A DNA stretch of 64,000 nt from Haloferax sp. Atlit-12N (GCF_003383095.1 NZ_PSYW01000003.1:403918-467917), one strand, 5' to 3'. Shown: positions 54,684 through 63,748, counted from the stretch's first letter. Translations and numbers: made by a program. Notes: generated by a model not told the origin, from the letters alone.

Positions 54684-54696
54684 TGGTTTATAACCA
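54684..54696. promoter_or_regulatory. Operator-like inverted repeat at the dehydratase start
   Basis: TGGTTTATAACCA (arms TGGTT/AACCA) lies 9-21 nt before ATG 54675, between the start codon and the TATA box at 54700-54712. A repressor bound here would block transcription initiation. The regulator is unknown; IclR 2 is a candidate. Confidence 0.4.
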
Positions 54697-54699
54697 AAT

Positions 54700-54712
54700 C
54701 TAATAAAATTAT
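54700..54712 (-). promoter_or_regulatory. TATA box for the keto-deoxy-pentonate dehydratase gene
   Basis: AT-rich minus-strand ATAATTTTATTAG, centred 31 nt upstream of ATG 54675. Confidence 0.5.
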
Positions 54713-55207
54713 GTTCTGTGGTGTCCCGCACCACACGTTGTCCCCGCAGCCCGGGGACGAACGATAGTGTTCTGAATAACAGAATAGGGCTGGCCCGAAT
54801 CGTCGACTCGGTGGAACCCCTTGCAACGAACTAGCAGATAGTGTCGGTTAATACTGAATAATGCAGCTACGTTGTATATTCGTAACGGTTTACGCGGCCA
54901 GGGGTGCTAGACCGTACATACACCCTCCCCTTCTCATCGGATGGCGTGGAGCTGTTAGCTGTGTCTGTATTTGGATATCATTGGTTAGCTCCGTTTATCG
55001 AGCCAAACGCCGGTGATTAGAGGTTGATTTGATATTCTTGATTTCAGAATGAGATCGCCCGAAGTCACGCTGATCGACTCCTTGTCAGGTCCGAATGAGT
55101 TCGTTTCTGAACCAAAACATTACAATCATAGTATTGTATGCACATCTCGTTTGAACCCACAACTGTCCGTGAAGTGCTTATAGAGGACCGATAACTCCAT
55201 CTTTCAA

Positions 55208-55297
55208 ATGACGTTCTCTACCGTGGAACACAATCTCGAATATCGGTGTCTGTCTGTCGACGGTCGAGTGACGGACCACCCTACGTGCCCCGAATGA
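55208..55297 (+). CDS. Possible 29-residue micro-protein
   Basis: ATG 55208 encodes MTFSTVEHNLEYRCLSVDGR and ends VTDHPTCPE. A TATA-like CTTATAGA is centred about 28 nt upstream, as expected of leaderless haloarchaeal genes. It has two Cys but no paired motif, and could be a truncated gene. Weak. Confidence 0.25.
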   Translation: MTFSTVEHNLEYRCLSVDGRVTDHPTCPE

Positions 55298-55408
55298 GAC
55301 GCGCCACCTGAGAGCGGCCGCTGCGGCTTACCCTCTGCCCCCGACGGTGTTTGCTGCAGGACACTCTCGAACCCCGAAGGCTAAGCGGCCGGTCGTCCTG
55401 CTACGGGT

Positions 55409-56077
55409 ATGGTCGCTTCCACCGCCCAGCGAATCACGGAGTCGGGCATCGTCGCAATCATCCGCGGGACCGACCCCGAAACGGCGATCGAGACGGTTGA
55501 CGCGCTCCGCCGCGGCGGGGTTTCGACGGTCGAGATAACCGCGAACACCGAAGGTGTCCTCGACATGATTCGGGACGTATCAGCGTCGTTCGGTGCCGAC
55601 GAGGTCACCGTCGGCGCGGGGACCGTCCTCGACGCGGAGACGGCGCGGGCGACGACCCTCGCCGGCGCGGAGTTCATCGTCACGCCGTCGTTCGACGAGG
55701 GCGTCGTCAAAACAGCGAACCGCTACGGTGCACCCTCGCTCGTCGGTATTGCCACGCCGACCGAAGCCGTGAACGCCTTCGAGGCCGGTGCTGACATGGT
55801 GAAGGTGTTCCCTGCGGGCACGCTCGGACCGGGGTTCGTCTCGGCGCTCGGCGGCCCGCTCGGCCACATCCCGACCGTTCCGACCGGCGGGGTCGGACTG
55901 GACAACGTGGACGGGTTCTTCGACGCGGGCGCAACGGCCGTCGGCGTCGGGAGTTCAATTGTCGACACCGAGGCCATCGCTCGCGGCGAGTTCGACGTTA
56001 TCGAAGCGAACGCCCGCGCGTTCCGAACGGCTGTCGAATCCGCACGGGCAGGTAAGACCGTGGCCGGGTCGCGCTAA
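55409..56077 (+). CDS. KDPG/KHG-type aldolase (Eda family)
   Basis: 222 residues forming one TIM barrel. The family strand with the catalytic Glu is STVEITANTEG, the Schiff-base lysine is in DMVKVFPAGTLGP, and the phosphate-binding end is VPTGGVGLDN and GVGSSIV. It cleaves 2-keto-3-deoxy-6-phosphogluconate (or the 6-phosphogalactonate analogue) to pyruvate and glyceraldehyde 3-phosphate. This is the bacterial-type class I Eda fold rather than the DHDPS-like KDG aldolase typical of many archaea. It lies upstream of IclR 2 and near the sugar-acid dehydratase fragment at 63850, suggesting a branch of the semi-phosphorylative Entner-Doudoroff pathway. Confidence 0.9.
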   Translation: MVASTAQRITESGIVAIIRGTDPETAIETVDALRRGGVSTVEITANTEGVLDMIRDVSASFGADEVTVGAGTVLDAETARATTLAGAEFIVTPSFDEGVVKTANRYGAPSLVGIATPTEAVNAFEAGADMVKVFPAGTLGPGFVSALGGPLGHIPTVPTGGVGLDNVDGFFDAGATAVGVGSSIVDTEAIARGEFDVIEANARAFRTAVESARAGKTVAGSR

Positions 56078-56277
56078 CTTTCTGGCCGTCCTGCGTGACC
56101 ATGGCGCGGTTGACGTCGGCGAGATGACCTGTACCGTGATGAACGCGGACACTCGGCGTAATTAGTGATTCGGACTCTGTGGAGTCGTCTGGAACGCTTT
56201 GAGGGGTAGCGAGATCCGTCGCCAGTACGGTGAAGTCGCCCGAAAACGACTCGGTCTGAAGTCTTCCCGCACCAATA

Positions 56278-56297
56278 TTACAAGCGTAGATTCGTAA
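56278..56297. promoter_or_regulatory. Inverted-repeat site TTAC-N12-GTAA (copy 4)
   Basis: TTACAAGCGTAGATTCGTAA, the same arms and spacing as the sites at 16687, 18067 and 45152, although the centre differs more. Confidence 0.3.
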
Positions 56298-56385
56298 TTT
56301 GTTTCCAATGAGTGGTCGCTCGTCCAAGTGAGCGATTGGCCGACGTGACCGTCTGTTCTAGATCAAACCGGTAGCCACAGAAGTA

Positions 56386-56400
56386 TTCAATAGTGTTGAA
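56386..56400. promoter_or_regulatory. Inverted repeat TTCAA-N5-TTGAA
   Basis: TTCAATAGTGTTGAA has perfect 5-bp arms and closely resembles the site at 57295-57309 upstream of IclR 2. Confidence 0.35.
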
Positions 56401-56453
56401 CAAAAACATCGTCAGTTTCTGTCACGTATCTGTACTCGAAGTCGAATTCGATT

Positions 56454-57236
56454 TCAGTAGTGGGCGTATCGCAGTTCGATGACGTTAGCGGTGCTCTTCA
56501 CGGCGTCGGCCAATTCTGCCATCGTCTCAGGAGAACGGACGCGGCTTACCGGTCCAGAAACCGAGACTGCACTTATCACCTCGTTCGTGCCCTGGTCCAT
56601 GATTGGGACGCCAATAGTGAGTACGCCCTGACGACGGTCTTGGTCCTCTATCGAGTAGCCGCGATCTCGCGTCTCTTCGAGTTCTTCGTAGAGTTCCTCG
56701 CGTGTGGTTATCGTGTGCTCGTTTGCTTCTGGGAGTCCGTGTTGGTCGATGATTTCCTCGACCCGCTCGGGGGAGTAGTGCGCCAGCATCGCCTTGCCGA
56801 GAGCGGTCCAATGCATATTGGTGTACTCGCCGATGGGTGCATTATCGTGGATTGCGTCCGCTTCCTCGGACTTGTACAAGAGGACGCGAAGACCGTTTTC
56901 TTCGATACCGAGGTTGGCCACTTCACCCGTTTCTCGTGCGAGTTTGTCGACTTCCAGCTTTGCCGTTCGGTAGAGCCTCGACCGGTTCCGGACACCGCCA
57001 CCGTACTTCAGGAACCGGAACCCCAGCCGATAGCGGTCTCCGTCACGGACGACGAGGTCGAGCGATTCGAGCGTCTTCAGGTAGACGTGAACTGTACTTT
57101 TTGGGGTGTCGAGCGCAGTAGCGGTCTCTGTCACCGTCGCGCCTCGTTCGGCCTCAAGAAAATCAACTATGTTGAACGCACGTTCAATAGAATTGATCCT
57201 GTTTTTCGACCCGTCTTCGCCGCGATTCTTAACCAT
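56454..57236 (-). CDS. IclR-family transcriptional regulator 2
   Basis: 260 residues from ATG 57236; an in-frame TTG at 57245 is less likely, because the AT-rich box near 57259-57268 is about 28 nt from the ATG. N-terminal winged helix-turn-helix at about 15-80 (ATVTETATALDTPKSTVHVYLKTL) and C-terminal effector domain at about 90-255. It lies 105 bp downstream of a D-2-hydroxyacid dehydrogenase gene and near aldolase and ABC genes, so it probably controls the second sugar module. TTCAA/TTGAA inverted repeats close to its start suggest autoregulation. Haloarchaeal IclR proteins can both activate and repress. Confidence 0.92.
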   Translation of the reverse strand: MVKNRGEDGSKNRINSIERAFNIVDFLEAERGATVTETATALDTPKSTVHVYLKTLESLDLVVRDGDRYRLGFRFLKYGGGVRNRSRLYRTAKLEVDKLARETGEVANLGIEENGLRVLLYKSEEADAIHDNAPIGEYTNMHWTALGKAMLAHYSPERVEEIIDQHGLPEANEHTITTREELYEELEETRDRGYSIEDQDRRQGVLTIGVPIMDQGTNEVISAVSVSGPVSRVRSPETMAELADAVKSTANVIELRYAHY

Positions 57237-57294
57237 ACGGTTCAATCTCTAACCTAGCATAATAAGCGTACGGTCATTCTCGAAAACACAACTA

Positions 57295-57309
57295 TTCGAT
57301 ATTGTTGAA
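57295..57309. promoter_or_regulatory. Inverted repeat TTCGA-N5-TTGAA upstream of IclR 2
   Basis: TTCGATATTGTTGAA lies about 60 nt before the IclR 2 start, with one mismatch in the arms. A perfect TTGAACG-CA-CGTTCAA palindrome sits inside the gene at 57172-57187. Confidence 0.4.
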
Positions 57310-57349
57310 CGAGTTTCCTCTAAAATCGTAACGGCTCCTCCGGCGTCGG

Positions 57350-58315
57350 TTACGGGATGACCTGATTTTCGAGATCGGCGTTGTCGTCTTCTTCGAGAGC
57401 GGCTACGTTTCTCGCGACGATGTCCGCGAGTCGGCTCCAATGAGCCGGTGTGTGACCTGCGTTGTGCGGCGTGATGGTCACGTTTTCGAACTGCCAGAGT
57501 GGGTGGTCCGACGGGAGTGGCTCAGGGTCTGTCACGTCGAGCGAGACGTCGCCGATATCGTTCGACTGAATCGCCCGTACGAGTGCGTCGGTGTCGATAA
57601 TCTGTCCACGGCCAACGTTGGTAACGGTCGCGTGTTGCGGGAGCGTCTCCAGTTCAGCAACACCGACGAGTCCTCGCGTGGTCTCCGTGAGCGGCGACGC
57701 AATGACGAGGTGGTCGGTCCTGGCGAGCGCATCGTGGAAGTCGCGATCGTTGTAGCCGATAACTTCGTCGGTGGGGCCGCCTTTCTCGGGTGTGTACCTT
57801 ACGCCGATAGTGTCCACATCGAAGCCCGCCAACCGGTCGACGACTGCAGTCCCGATCGAGCCGAGACCGACGACTGTGACGGTACTCCCGCGTAGTTCAC
57901 CCGCTTGATAGTGCCGCCATTCGTGGCGCTGCTCGCGGCGCCATCCCTCTTTGAGACGTCGCGTGGACGCGAGGATGTAGCCGACGACCTGTTCGGCGAT
58001 GTTCGGTGCGTGGATTCCCGAGGCGGTCGTGACGGCGACACCCATATCGGAGAACGCGTCGAGCGGTAAGTGTCCGTAGCCGGCAGCTATCCCGGCGAAC
58101 AGTTCGAGGTTGTCCGCTTCCGACAGTAGTTCCTCGTCGATTTCGACGCTAGACGCGATAGTCGCGTTGCGGATGAGTTCGCGTTCCTCCGCGGGGGTTC
58201 GTGCGAGTGTGACCGTGCGGTCGGGCAACCGCTCGCGGAGTTCCTCGGCGTACGCTTCCGCTGGGAGTCCATGCGTTCCTTGCCGTAAGACGACTACGTC
58301 TGGGTTTCCGGTCAT
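57350..58315 (-). CDS. D-2-hydroxyacid dehydrogenase, paralog 2
   Basis: 321 residues. Rossmann motif GLGSIGTAVVDRL, catalytic Arg in NVGRGQIIDTD, Glu in DPEPLPSDHPLW and His in TPHNAGHTP. It is closely similar throughout to the enzyme at 3495-4463 but has a distinct genetic context: IclR 2 downstream and a sugar ABC transporter divergent. It may reduce a 2-keto-3-deoxy sugar acid or glyoxylate/hydroxypyruvate-type product rather than the substrate of paralog 1. The ATG at 58315 gives the same N-terminus as the paralog, supporting the start. Confidence 0.9.
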   Translation of the reverse strand: MTGNPDVVVLRQGTHGLPAEAYAEELRERLPDRTVTLARTPAEERELIRNATIASSVEIDEELLSEADNLELFAGIAAGYGHLPLDAFSDMGVAVTTASGIHAPNIAEQVVGYILASTRRLKEGWRREQRHEWRHYQAGELRGSTVTVVGLGSIGTAVVDRLAGFDVDTIGVRYTPEKGGPTDEVIGYNDRDFHDALARTDHLVIASPLTETTRGLVGVAELETLPQHATVTNVGRGQIIDTDALVRAIQSNDIGDVSLDVTDPEPLPSDHPLWQFENVTITPHNAGHTPAHWSRLADIVARNVAALEEDDNADLENQVIP

Positions 58316-58470
58316 GTATGTGATTTCCTCTCGCCCCGAGGGCTGAGAGTTTGCTCAAGCGCTCGGTTGGTCATAGCTTCCGAGGGAGGCATATATGTGG
58401 TGCTTTTGAGGACTATGTTACCGCATCCACGCATTGACGAGCCGGTGGCGCAACATTCCTAATGAACCTA

Positions 58471-58480
58471 AATTATATAA
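58471..58480 (+). promoter_or_regulatory. TATA box of the ABC transporter 2 operon
   Basis: AATTATATAA is centred about 32 nt before ATG 58508 and too close to the alternative start at 58484. Confidence 0.6.
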
Positions 58481-58507
58481 TGTGTGCCTTCATTCGAAGG
58501 GATGGGG

Positions 58508-59911
58508 ATGTCTACCAACCATACTAGGCGGCAGTTTGTCAAAGCAGCGGCACTTGGTGGCGTTGCGGCATCCGCAGGGTGCCTCAGTAGCGTCACCGGG
58601 AGTAACAGCGGTTCCGGCGGCTCGGGCGAGAGCGGGAACACACTCGAATACTGGGAGTACTTCCACTCTCAGTCACAGGTCGCAGAGGACCTGATGAAGT
58701 CGTCCGTCGAGGAGTTCCAACAGGAACACGACGTCCAGATGAAGATGAACTGGGCGAGTTGGAACGACATCAACGGCGGTAAGTGGAAGAACAATATCCA
58801 AAACGGGAATCGACCGGTCATCTACGACTCGACTAACTCCCTTAACGGACAGTTCATCGACCCTTCGTGGGTGAAACCAGTCAGCGAGTACCGAGACCGC
58901 CTTGACGACGACGCGCTCTCGAACATCGAATGGGCGCTGGAGCTCTCTCAGAGCTGTTACCGCGGCTTCGAGAGGGACCTCTATGAGATTCCCGTCGGGA
59001 TGGAAGTCGGTGCACCGTTCATTGCGCGCGCCGACCACTTCGAAGAAGCGGGACTCTCTATCGAAGAGGATTTCCCACCGAAAGACTACGACCACCTCGT
59101 CGAGATTGCGACTCAGTTACAGGAGAAAGGTCCCGGCGACTACGGCTTCCAGATTTACGGCGCACAGGGCGACGTGACGGACGAGGCACTCGTGACCTGG
59201 GCCGCGTCTGAAGGTGGCTACGACGGGATGTATATGAACAAAGACTGGTCTGACGTGAACTACGATTCGGAGGCCTGGAAGACGGCTACGAGACAGTACG
59301 TCGACCTCTATCAGAACCACGGCCTCTCGTCGGACAAGGCTCCGACGGCGTCCAACGAGGGTGTCGCACAGATGCTCATTCAGGGCAAGGTGAGTATGTA
59401 TCAAGGCAGTACGAAGGACCTCGGCCTGTTCCGAAGTCGAGCCTCGGAGATGCTCCAAGACGGAACCATCGTGTTTGGCCCCTCGTGGGAGGGTGCGGCG
59501 GGGAATCGCGGTGAGTTCTTCACCCAGTGTGTCGCGCTCATGCGAAAGCCCGATGGCGTCTCGCAGGATGTGTGGGATCAGCGAGAGGAACTGGCGATTC
59601 AGTGGATAAACAAACTCCTCTCGTCGGAATTTCAAGCTGAGGTTCCACGTTCGCTTGCGACTCTCCCTGTCCGACGTGACGTGTGGGACGGTCTAAGCGA
59701 AGACCCGGCGCTGGGCGCGAGTAACTACATCTCAAGCCTGCGAACGATAGTCGACGGGATGGAACACGGTTGGTCGAGCCATCCGAAGATGAACGCCATC
59801 CAGTACAACATCGCCGGCCCGTTGTTCCAGGAGGCGGTTCGAGGGGAACTCTCGCCGGAAGAGGCCTGCACGCGCGCCGCAGAACAGATACGCAACCAGA
59901 TAGAGCTCTGA
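58508..59911 (+). CDS. Sugar ABC transporter substrate-binding lipoprotein 2
   Basis: 467 residues from ATG 58508. A Tat-lipoprotein signal (TRRQFVKAAALGGVAASAGC) is followed by a Ser/Gly linker and a family-1 sugar-binding fold (LEYWEYFHSQSQVAEDLMK). The C-terminal lobe includes WEGAAGNRGEF and EVPRSLATLPVRRDVW, blocks common in CUT1 binding proteins. First gene of a four-gene transporter operon (58508-62858), followed by an IMPase. The ligand is unknown; proximity to a sugar-acid dehydratase and aldolase suggests a hexose, sugar acid or small oligosaccharide. Confidence 0.92.
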   Translation: MSTNHTRRQFVKAAALGGVAASAGCLSSVTGSNSGSGGSGESGNTLEYWEYFHSQSQVAEDLMKSSVEEFQQEHDVQMKMNWASWNDINGGKWKNNIQNGNRPVIYDSTNSLNGQFIDPSWVKPVSEYRDRLDDDALSNIEWALELSQSCYRGFERDLYEIPVGMEVGAPFIARADHFEEAGLSIEEDFPPKDYDHLVEIATQLQEKGPGDYGFQIYGAQGDVTDEALVTWAASEGGYDGMYMNKDWSDVNYDSEAWKTATRQYVDLYQNHGLSSDKAPTASNEGVAQMLIQGKVSMYQGSTKDLGLFRSRASEMLQDGTIVFGPSWEGAAGNRGEFFTQCVALMRKPDGVSQDVWDQREELAIQWINKLLSSEFQAEVPRSLATLPVRRDVWDGLSEDPALGASNYISSLRTIVDGMEHGWSSHPKMNAIQYNIAGPLFQEAVRGELSPEEACTRAAEQIRNQIEL

Positions 59912-59917
59912 GCAAGG

Positions 59918-60844
59918 ATGTCGACTCAGAACCGCTTCGACCTCGAGGACTGGGCGTCGAGCTACCGCGATACCCTCTCTGAAAACTGGTTCGCGTATCT
60001 GCTCATCCTTCCGGTCCTCGCCTTCTTGGTGCTTCTCATGTGGCTCCCGTTCGCGCAGGGATTCTACATGAGCTTCAACGACTGGCCCTTCGGCGGTGAC
60101 CCGACGTGGGTCGGTCTGGAGAACTATCTGTTCCTCTTCGGCTGGGAACCGTTTTTCACCTCGTTGAGGGCTACGCTCGTCTTCTCGCTCACGACGGTTC
60201 TCCAACTTGGAGTCGCCCTCGTGGCAGCGCTCGCGGTGCGTGAGATTCGCCGCGGCAAGAGCTTCATTACCGGCGTGTTCCTCATCTCGTACACGGTCCC
60301 GCCACTCGTCACGGGGACCATCTGGGCGTACCTGCTCCAACCAGACCTCGGTCCACTATTTGGCTACCTGTCGCAGTGGGGGCTCCTCGAAGAGACGATA
60401 TACTGGGGAAGCGACGGCGCCGCGTCCCTCGGCGTCATCCTCTTCGTGACGACGTGGACGTTTTGGCCGTTCATGTTCCTCATCATCTCGGCGAGTCTCG
60501 AGAGTATCCCCGAAGAATTGTACGAGAGTGCGCGGATGTACGGTGCGGGCCGCGTCCAGACGTTCCTCAGAGTGACGCTCCCACAGCTGAAAAGCGCCAT
60601 TCTCGTCGCCCTCAGTATCCGTATCATCTGGAACATGACCAAGATCTCGCAGGTCCTACAACTGACGAACGGTGGCCCCGGATACGACACCTCAATACTG
60701 GCGGTGTTGTTGTACCGGTTCGCCTACGGACAAGGGAGAATGGGTGTTGCCTACGCAGTCGGTGTCATCCTGCTGATTATGACTATCGGCTTCGTCTTCG
60801 TGTTCATCCGTGAGTTCGAGCGGACGAGTGAGGGACCACAATGA
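59918..60844 (+). CDS. Sugar ABC transporter permease 2A (MalF type)
   Basis: 308 residues with six membrane segments and the EAA loop LYESARMYGAGRVQTFLRVTLPQLK. The N-terminus is cytoplasmic and acidic (MSTQNRFDLEDWASSYRD). It begins 6 bp after the binding-protein stop codon and its TGA overlaps the next permease start (ATGA). CUT1-family channel half. Confidence 0.93.
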   Translation: MSTQNRFDLEDWASSYRDTLSENWFAYLLILPVLAFLVLLMWLPFAQGFYMSFNDWPFGGDPTWVGLENYLFLFGWEPFFTSLRATLVFSLTTVLQLGVALVAALAVREIRRGKSFITGVFLISYTVPPLVTGTIWAYLLQPDLGPLFGYLSQWGLLEETIYWGSDGAASLGVILFVTTWTFWPFMFLIISASLESIPEELYESARMYGAGRVQTFLRVTLPQLKSAILVALSIRIIWNMTKISQVLQLTNGGPGYDTSILAVLLYRFAYGQGRMGVAYAVGVILLIMTIGFVFVFIREFERTSEGPQ

Positions 60845-61674
60845 GCACCGACGACTTCGACGTGACGGCGGTGACACTCAAGGCGACGACCTACGGGGTC
60901 ATCTCGTTCCTCGTCCTTTTCAACCTCGTCGTGTTGGCATTCATCTTCTCGGTGTCGTTCATGCCCCCGAGCGAGTTCTTCGGCGCTCCGCACATCATCC
61001 CACAGAACCCGACGCTCGAGGCGTGGACGAGCGGGTTCCAAGAGCTACGAGATAATCTCGTGAACAGTTTCCTCATCGGGCTTGGAACGACTATCGTCGC
61101 GCTGGCAATCTCAATCCCCGGTGCATACGCCTTCGCCCGAAAGGAGTTCTACGGCAAGCGAGCCGGCTTCTACGCCATCATCTCGGCGATGATGTTCCCG
61201 TACATCCTGCTCGTCATCCCCATCATGGACCTCTGGAACGACTTGGGGCTGTACAACACCATCCCGGGGATGATTATCGCTTACCAGGTGTTCGTGACAC
61301 CGTTCGCGATCTGGATTCTCCGGGACTTCTTCGCGAAGCTTCCGACGGACATCGAGGAGGCCGCGCAGGTGTACGGTTGCACCCAGTTTACGGCGTTCCT
61401 GCGGGTTATCCTCCCTCTTGCGACGCCCGGCATCGTCGCCGTCGGCTTCCTCGCGTTCCTCACCGGCTGGAACGACTTCCTGTTCGCCAACCTGCTGACA
61501 ACCGGGACCGGTCCGGTTCCGGCGGTGCCGGTCCTTTACGGCACCATCGGAGGTGGCTCAGGCGAGCGAGTCTACTGGGGCAAGCTGATGGCTGAAACGC
61601 TCATCATCGGTACGCCACCGACGATACTGTACCTCGTCGCGCGCAACTACCTAGAAAACGCATTTACGGTATGA
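60841..61674 (+). CDS. Sugar ABC transporter permease 2B (MalG type)
   Basis: 277 residues with six membrane segments and the EAA loop EEAAQVYGCTQFTAFLRVILPLATPG. The family N-terminal pattern FSVSFMPPSEFF followed by NPTLEAWTSGFQ is present. It overlaps both neighbours by 4 bp, so the operon is translationally coupled from permease 2A through the ATPase. Confidence 0.93.
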   Translation: MSTDDFDVTAVTLKATTYGVISFLVLFNLVVLAFIFSVSFMPPSEFFGAPHIIPQNPTLEAWTSGFQELRDNLVNSFLIGLGTTIVALAISIPGAYAFARKEFYGKRAGFYAIISAMMFPYILLVIPIMDLWNDLGLYNTIPGMIIAYQVFVTPFAIWILRDFFAKLPTDIEEAAQVYGCTQFTAFLRVILPLATPGIVAVGFLAFLTGWNDFLFANLLTTGTGPVPAVPVLYGTIGGGSGERVYWGKLMAETLIIGTPPTILYLVARNYLENAFTV

Positions 61675-62858
61675 CACAAAACACCATGACAGCACTCGAA
61701 GACACGACCACAGAAAAGACGACCCAGACGGCAGACGCAACCGATCGCGTCGCCCCGTCTGAGACGGACAGTTCGGGCGGCCACATCCGTCTCGAAGGAA
61801 TCATGAAGACGTTCGACGGCGGCGACATCGTCGCCTGCGACGATGTGAACATCTCTATGGACGGTGGGGAGTTTGTCGTCCTTGTTGGGCCGTCTGGTTG
61901 CGGTAAGACGACGACGCTCCGCTGCATCGCTGGCCTCGAAAAGCCGGATGAGGGCCGAATCGTTGTCGACGGCGAGGACATCACCGGACAGAAATCGAAA
62001 GACAGGGACTTGGCGTTCGTCTTCCAGAGCATCGCGCTGTTCCCCCACATGAGCGTCCGGAAGAACATCCGGTTCGGTCTCGACATGAAAACAGACCTCT
62101 CCAAAGCCGAAAAGCGTGAGCGCGTCGAGTCGGCGGCTGAGACACTCGGTCTCGAAGAGACGTTGGACCGCAAACCTTCTGCGCTCTCGGGTGGCCAACA
62201 ACAGCGCGTTTCGCTCGGTCGCGCAATGGTTATGGAACCTGCTGCGTTCCTCCTCGACGAGCCGTTCTCGGCGCTTGACGCCAACCTCCGTGATCACATG
62301 CGCGTCGAAGTGAAGAAGATCCAGCGCCGGCTTGAGACGGCGATGGTGTTCGTAACTCACGACCAGGAGGAGGCGATGACGCTCGGCGATAAAATCGTCG
62401 TGATGAACGACGGCTACGTCCAACAGATTGGAACGCCCTACGAGATTTATAACGAGCCAGCGAACCAGTTCGTCGCTGACTTCATTGGATCGCCGTCGCC
62501 GAACCTCGTGGAGTGTACTGCCGAGCGAACGGCATCTGGTGTCGCCTTCGTGAGTGACTTCTGCCGAATTCCAGCAACTGACGAACAGGCCGCCGCAGTA
62601 CAGGACGGCCAAACTGTCGTTTATGGGATTCGTCCGGAATATCTGAGTATCCGCGACGACGAAGGACACTTCACCGCTCGGCTCGATGTCGTCGAACCGC
62701 TCGGTGATCGAGACGCGATCCATCTGACCTCTGGTGATACGTCGCTGTCGGCGGTGACGCCGCAGGGGGAGGTCTCCCGTGACCACAATGAGGTTCACGT
62801 AGTCATGGAGACCGACGAGGCGTGGCTGTTCGATGAGCACGGCGAACGAATCGTCTGA
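61671..62858 (+). CDS. Sugar ABC transporter ATP-binding protein 2 (MalK/UgpC family)
   Basis: 395 residues. An N-terminal extension of about 35 residues rich in Thr/Glu/Asp precedes the ATPase domain. Motifs: Walker A VGPSGCGKTT, Q-loop VFQSIALFPHM, signature LSGGQQQR, Walker B AFLLDEPFSALD, switch His in THDQEEAMT, and a C-terminal TOBE domain (YGIRPEYLSI). ATG 61671 overlaps the permease stop codon; ATG 61686 is an alternative that would shorten the extension. It drives import by permeases 2A and 2B. Confidence 0.94.
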   Translation: MTQNTMTALEDTTTEKTTQTADATDRVAPSETDSSGGHIRLEGIMKTFDGGDIVACDDVNISMDGGEFVVLVGPSGCGKTTTLRCIAGLEKPDEGRIVVDGEDITGQKSKDRDLAFVFQSIALFPHMSVRKNIRFGLDMKTDLSKAEKRERVESAAETLGLEETLDRKPSALSGGQQQRVSLGRAMVMEPAAFLLDEPFSALDANLRDHMRVEVKKIQRRLETAMVFVTHDQEEAMTLGDKIVVMNDGYVQQIGTPYEIYNEPANQFVADFIGSPSPNLVECTAERTASGVAFVSDFCRIPATDEQAAAVQDGQTVVYGIRPEYLSIRDDEGHFTARLDVVEPLGDRDAIHLTSGDTSLSAVTPQGEVSRDHNEVHVVMETDEAWLFDEHGERIV

Positions 62859-62968
62859 CACCCACCGATAACGTCAGCGCCCGAATACACTCCCCCTTCG
62901 GGCCTTCTGTGACTACACCAACAGCTATGTCTATCGAAGTTGAATCACAACTACTGGTGTGATCTGAA

Positions 62969-63748
62969 ATGACACGATACGAAACCGTCAGACGCGCAGC
63001 GACCGAGGGTGCCGAAGTCGCACATGGGCTGTTTAGAACTGACCTTGCCGTCGACACGAAACAGTCGAAGTTAGATCTCGTGACGAAGGCAGATACGGAG
63101 ACGCAGCGCCAGACCATCTCGATCATCCGCGAGGCGTTTCCTGACGCGACCATCGTCGGCGAGGAAGAAGACGAGCGCAAATCCGTACCCGAAGACGGCA
63201 ACGCATGGGTCATAGACCCCATCGATGGGACAAACAACTTCGTCCACGGCTCACAGTTGTGGACGACGACGGTAGCGAGTGTCCGAGACCACCAGACTGT
63301 GGCGGCTGCGACTGTCGCTCCAGCACTTGGTGACGTCTACGCATCGACTTTAGATGGTGCGACCCGGAACGGTGATCCGATTACAGTTAGTCCAAAGACT
63401 AATCTCGACGAGTTCGTCGTTGCTCCCATCCTGCGCTACGGCCCCGACCACGACGCCAAATTCGGCGACTTCCTCAAGCGGCTTATTATTGAATTTGGGG
63501 ACCTGCGCCGGCTGGGTTGCGCACAGGTGACGTTAGCGATGGTCGCCTGTGGAACGCTAGACGTCGCCGCCTCGGAGCAACCCGACCCCAATCCGTGGGA
63601 CACTATCGCTGGTGTTTCCCTGGTCAGACAAGCTGGCGGTACTGTGACGGACATCCGTGGTAGCAAATGGGTACCCGGGTGTGAGGGCCTCGTTGCGTCC
63701 AACGGCGAGGCGCACGACGAAGTTCTCGACCGTGTGACGACTGACTGA
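62969..63748 (+). CDS. Inositol-monophosphatase-family sugar phosphatase 2
   Basis: 259 residues. Metal-site motifs are VGEEEDERK, WVIDPIDGTNNFVHG and WDTIAGVSLVRQAGG. It follows the ABC operon by 110 bp on the same strand and precedes a sugar-acid dehydratase. A role in dephosphorylating a sugar phosphate linked to the imported sugar is likely; an FBPase or NADP-phosphatase role is possible. Codon use is less GC-biased than the paralog at 16784-17587. A T5 tract (63770-63774) follows the stop codon. Confidence 0.91.
   Translation: MTRYETVRRAATEGAEVAHGLFRTDLAVDTKQSKLDLVTKADTETQRQTISIIREAFPDATIVGEEEDERKSVPEDGNAWVIDPIDGTNNFVHGSQLWTTTVASVRDHQTVAAATVAPALGDVYASTLDGATRNGDPITVSPKTNLDEFVVAPILRYGPDHDAKFGDFLKRLIIEFGDLRRLGCAQVTLAMVACGTLDVAASEQPDPNPWDTIAGVSLVRQAGGTVTDIRGSKWVPGCEGLVASNGEAHDEVLDRVTTD

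Larger units (their letters stand above)
54676..55408. other. 733-bp region between the dehydratase and aldolase genes
   Basis: Besides the dehydratase promoter, it holds an inverted repeat TTCTGAATAACAGAA at 54770-54784 and a near match to the 20-bp family at 55120-55139 (last base differs). A candidate micro-ORF lies at 55208-55297. No larger gene. Confidence 0.4.
56078..56453. other. 376-bp convergent intergenic region with operator-like sites
   Basis: The aldolase and IclR 2 genes converge here. It contains TTACAAGCGTAGATTCGTAA (56278-56297) and TTCAATAGTGTTGAA (56386-56400). A minus-strand coding-like stretch around 56090-56165 (VHHGTGHLADVNRAMVTQDG) has no start and may be a remnant. 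Confidence 0.35.

Noticed and set aside
54770..54784. TTCTGAATAACAGAA as the operator of the dehydratase gene
   Set aside because: It is about 95 nt upstream of the start, beyond the TATA box, and no second copy was found; the 54684 repeat is a better candidate.
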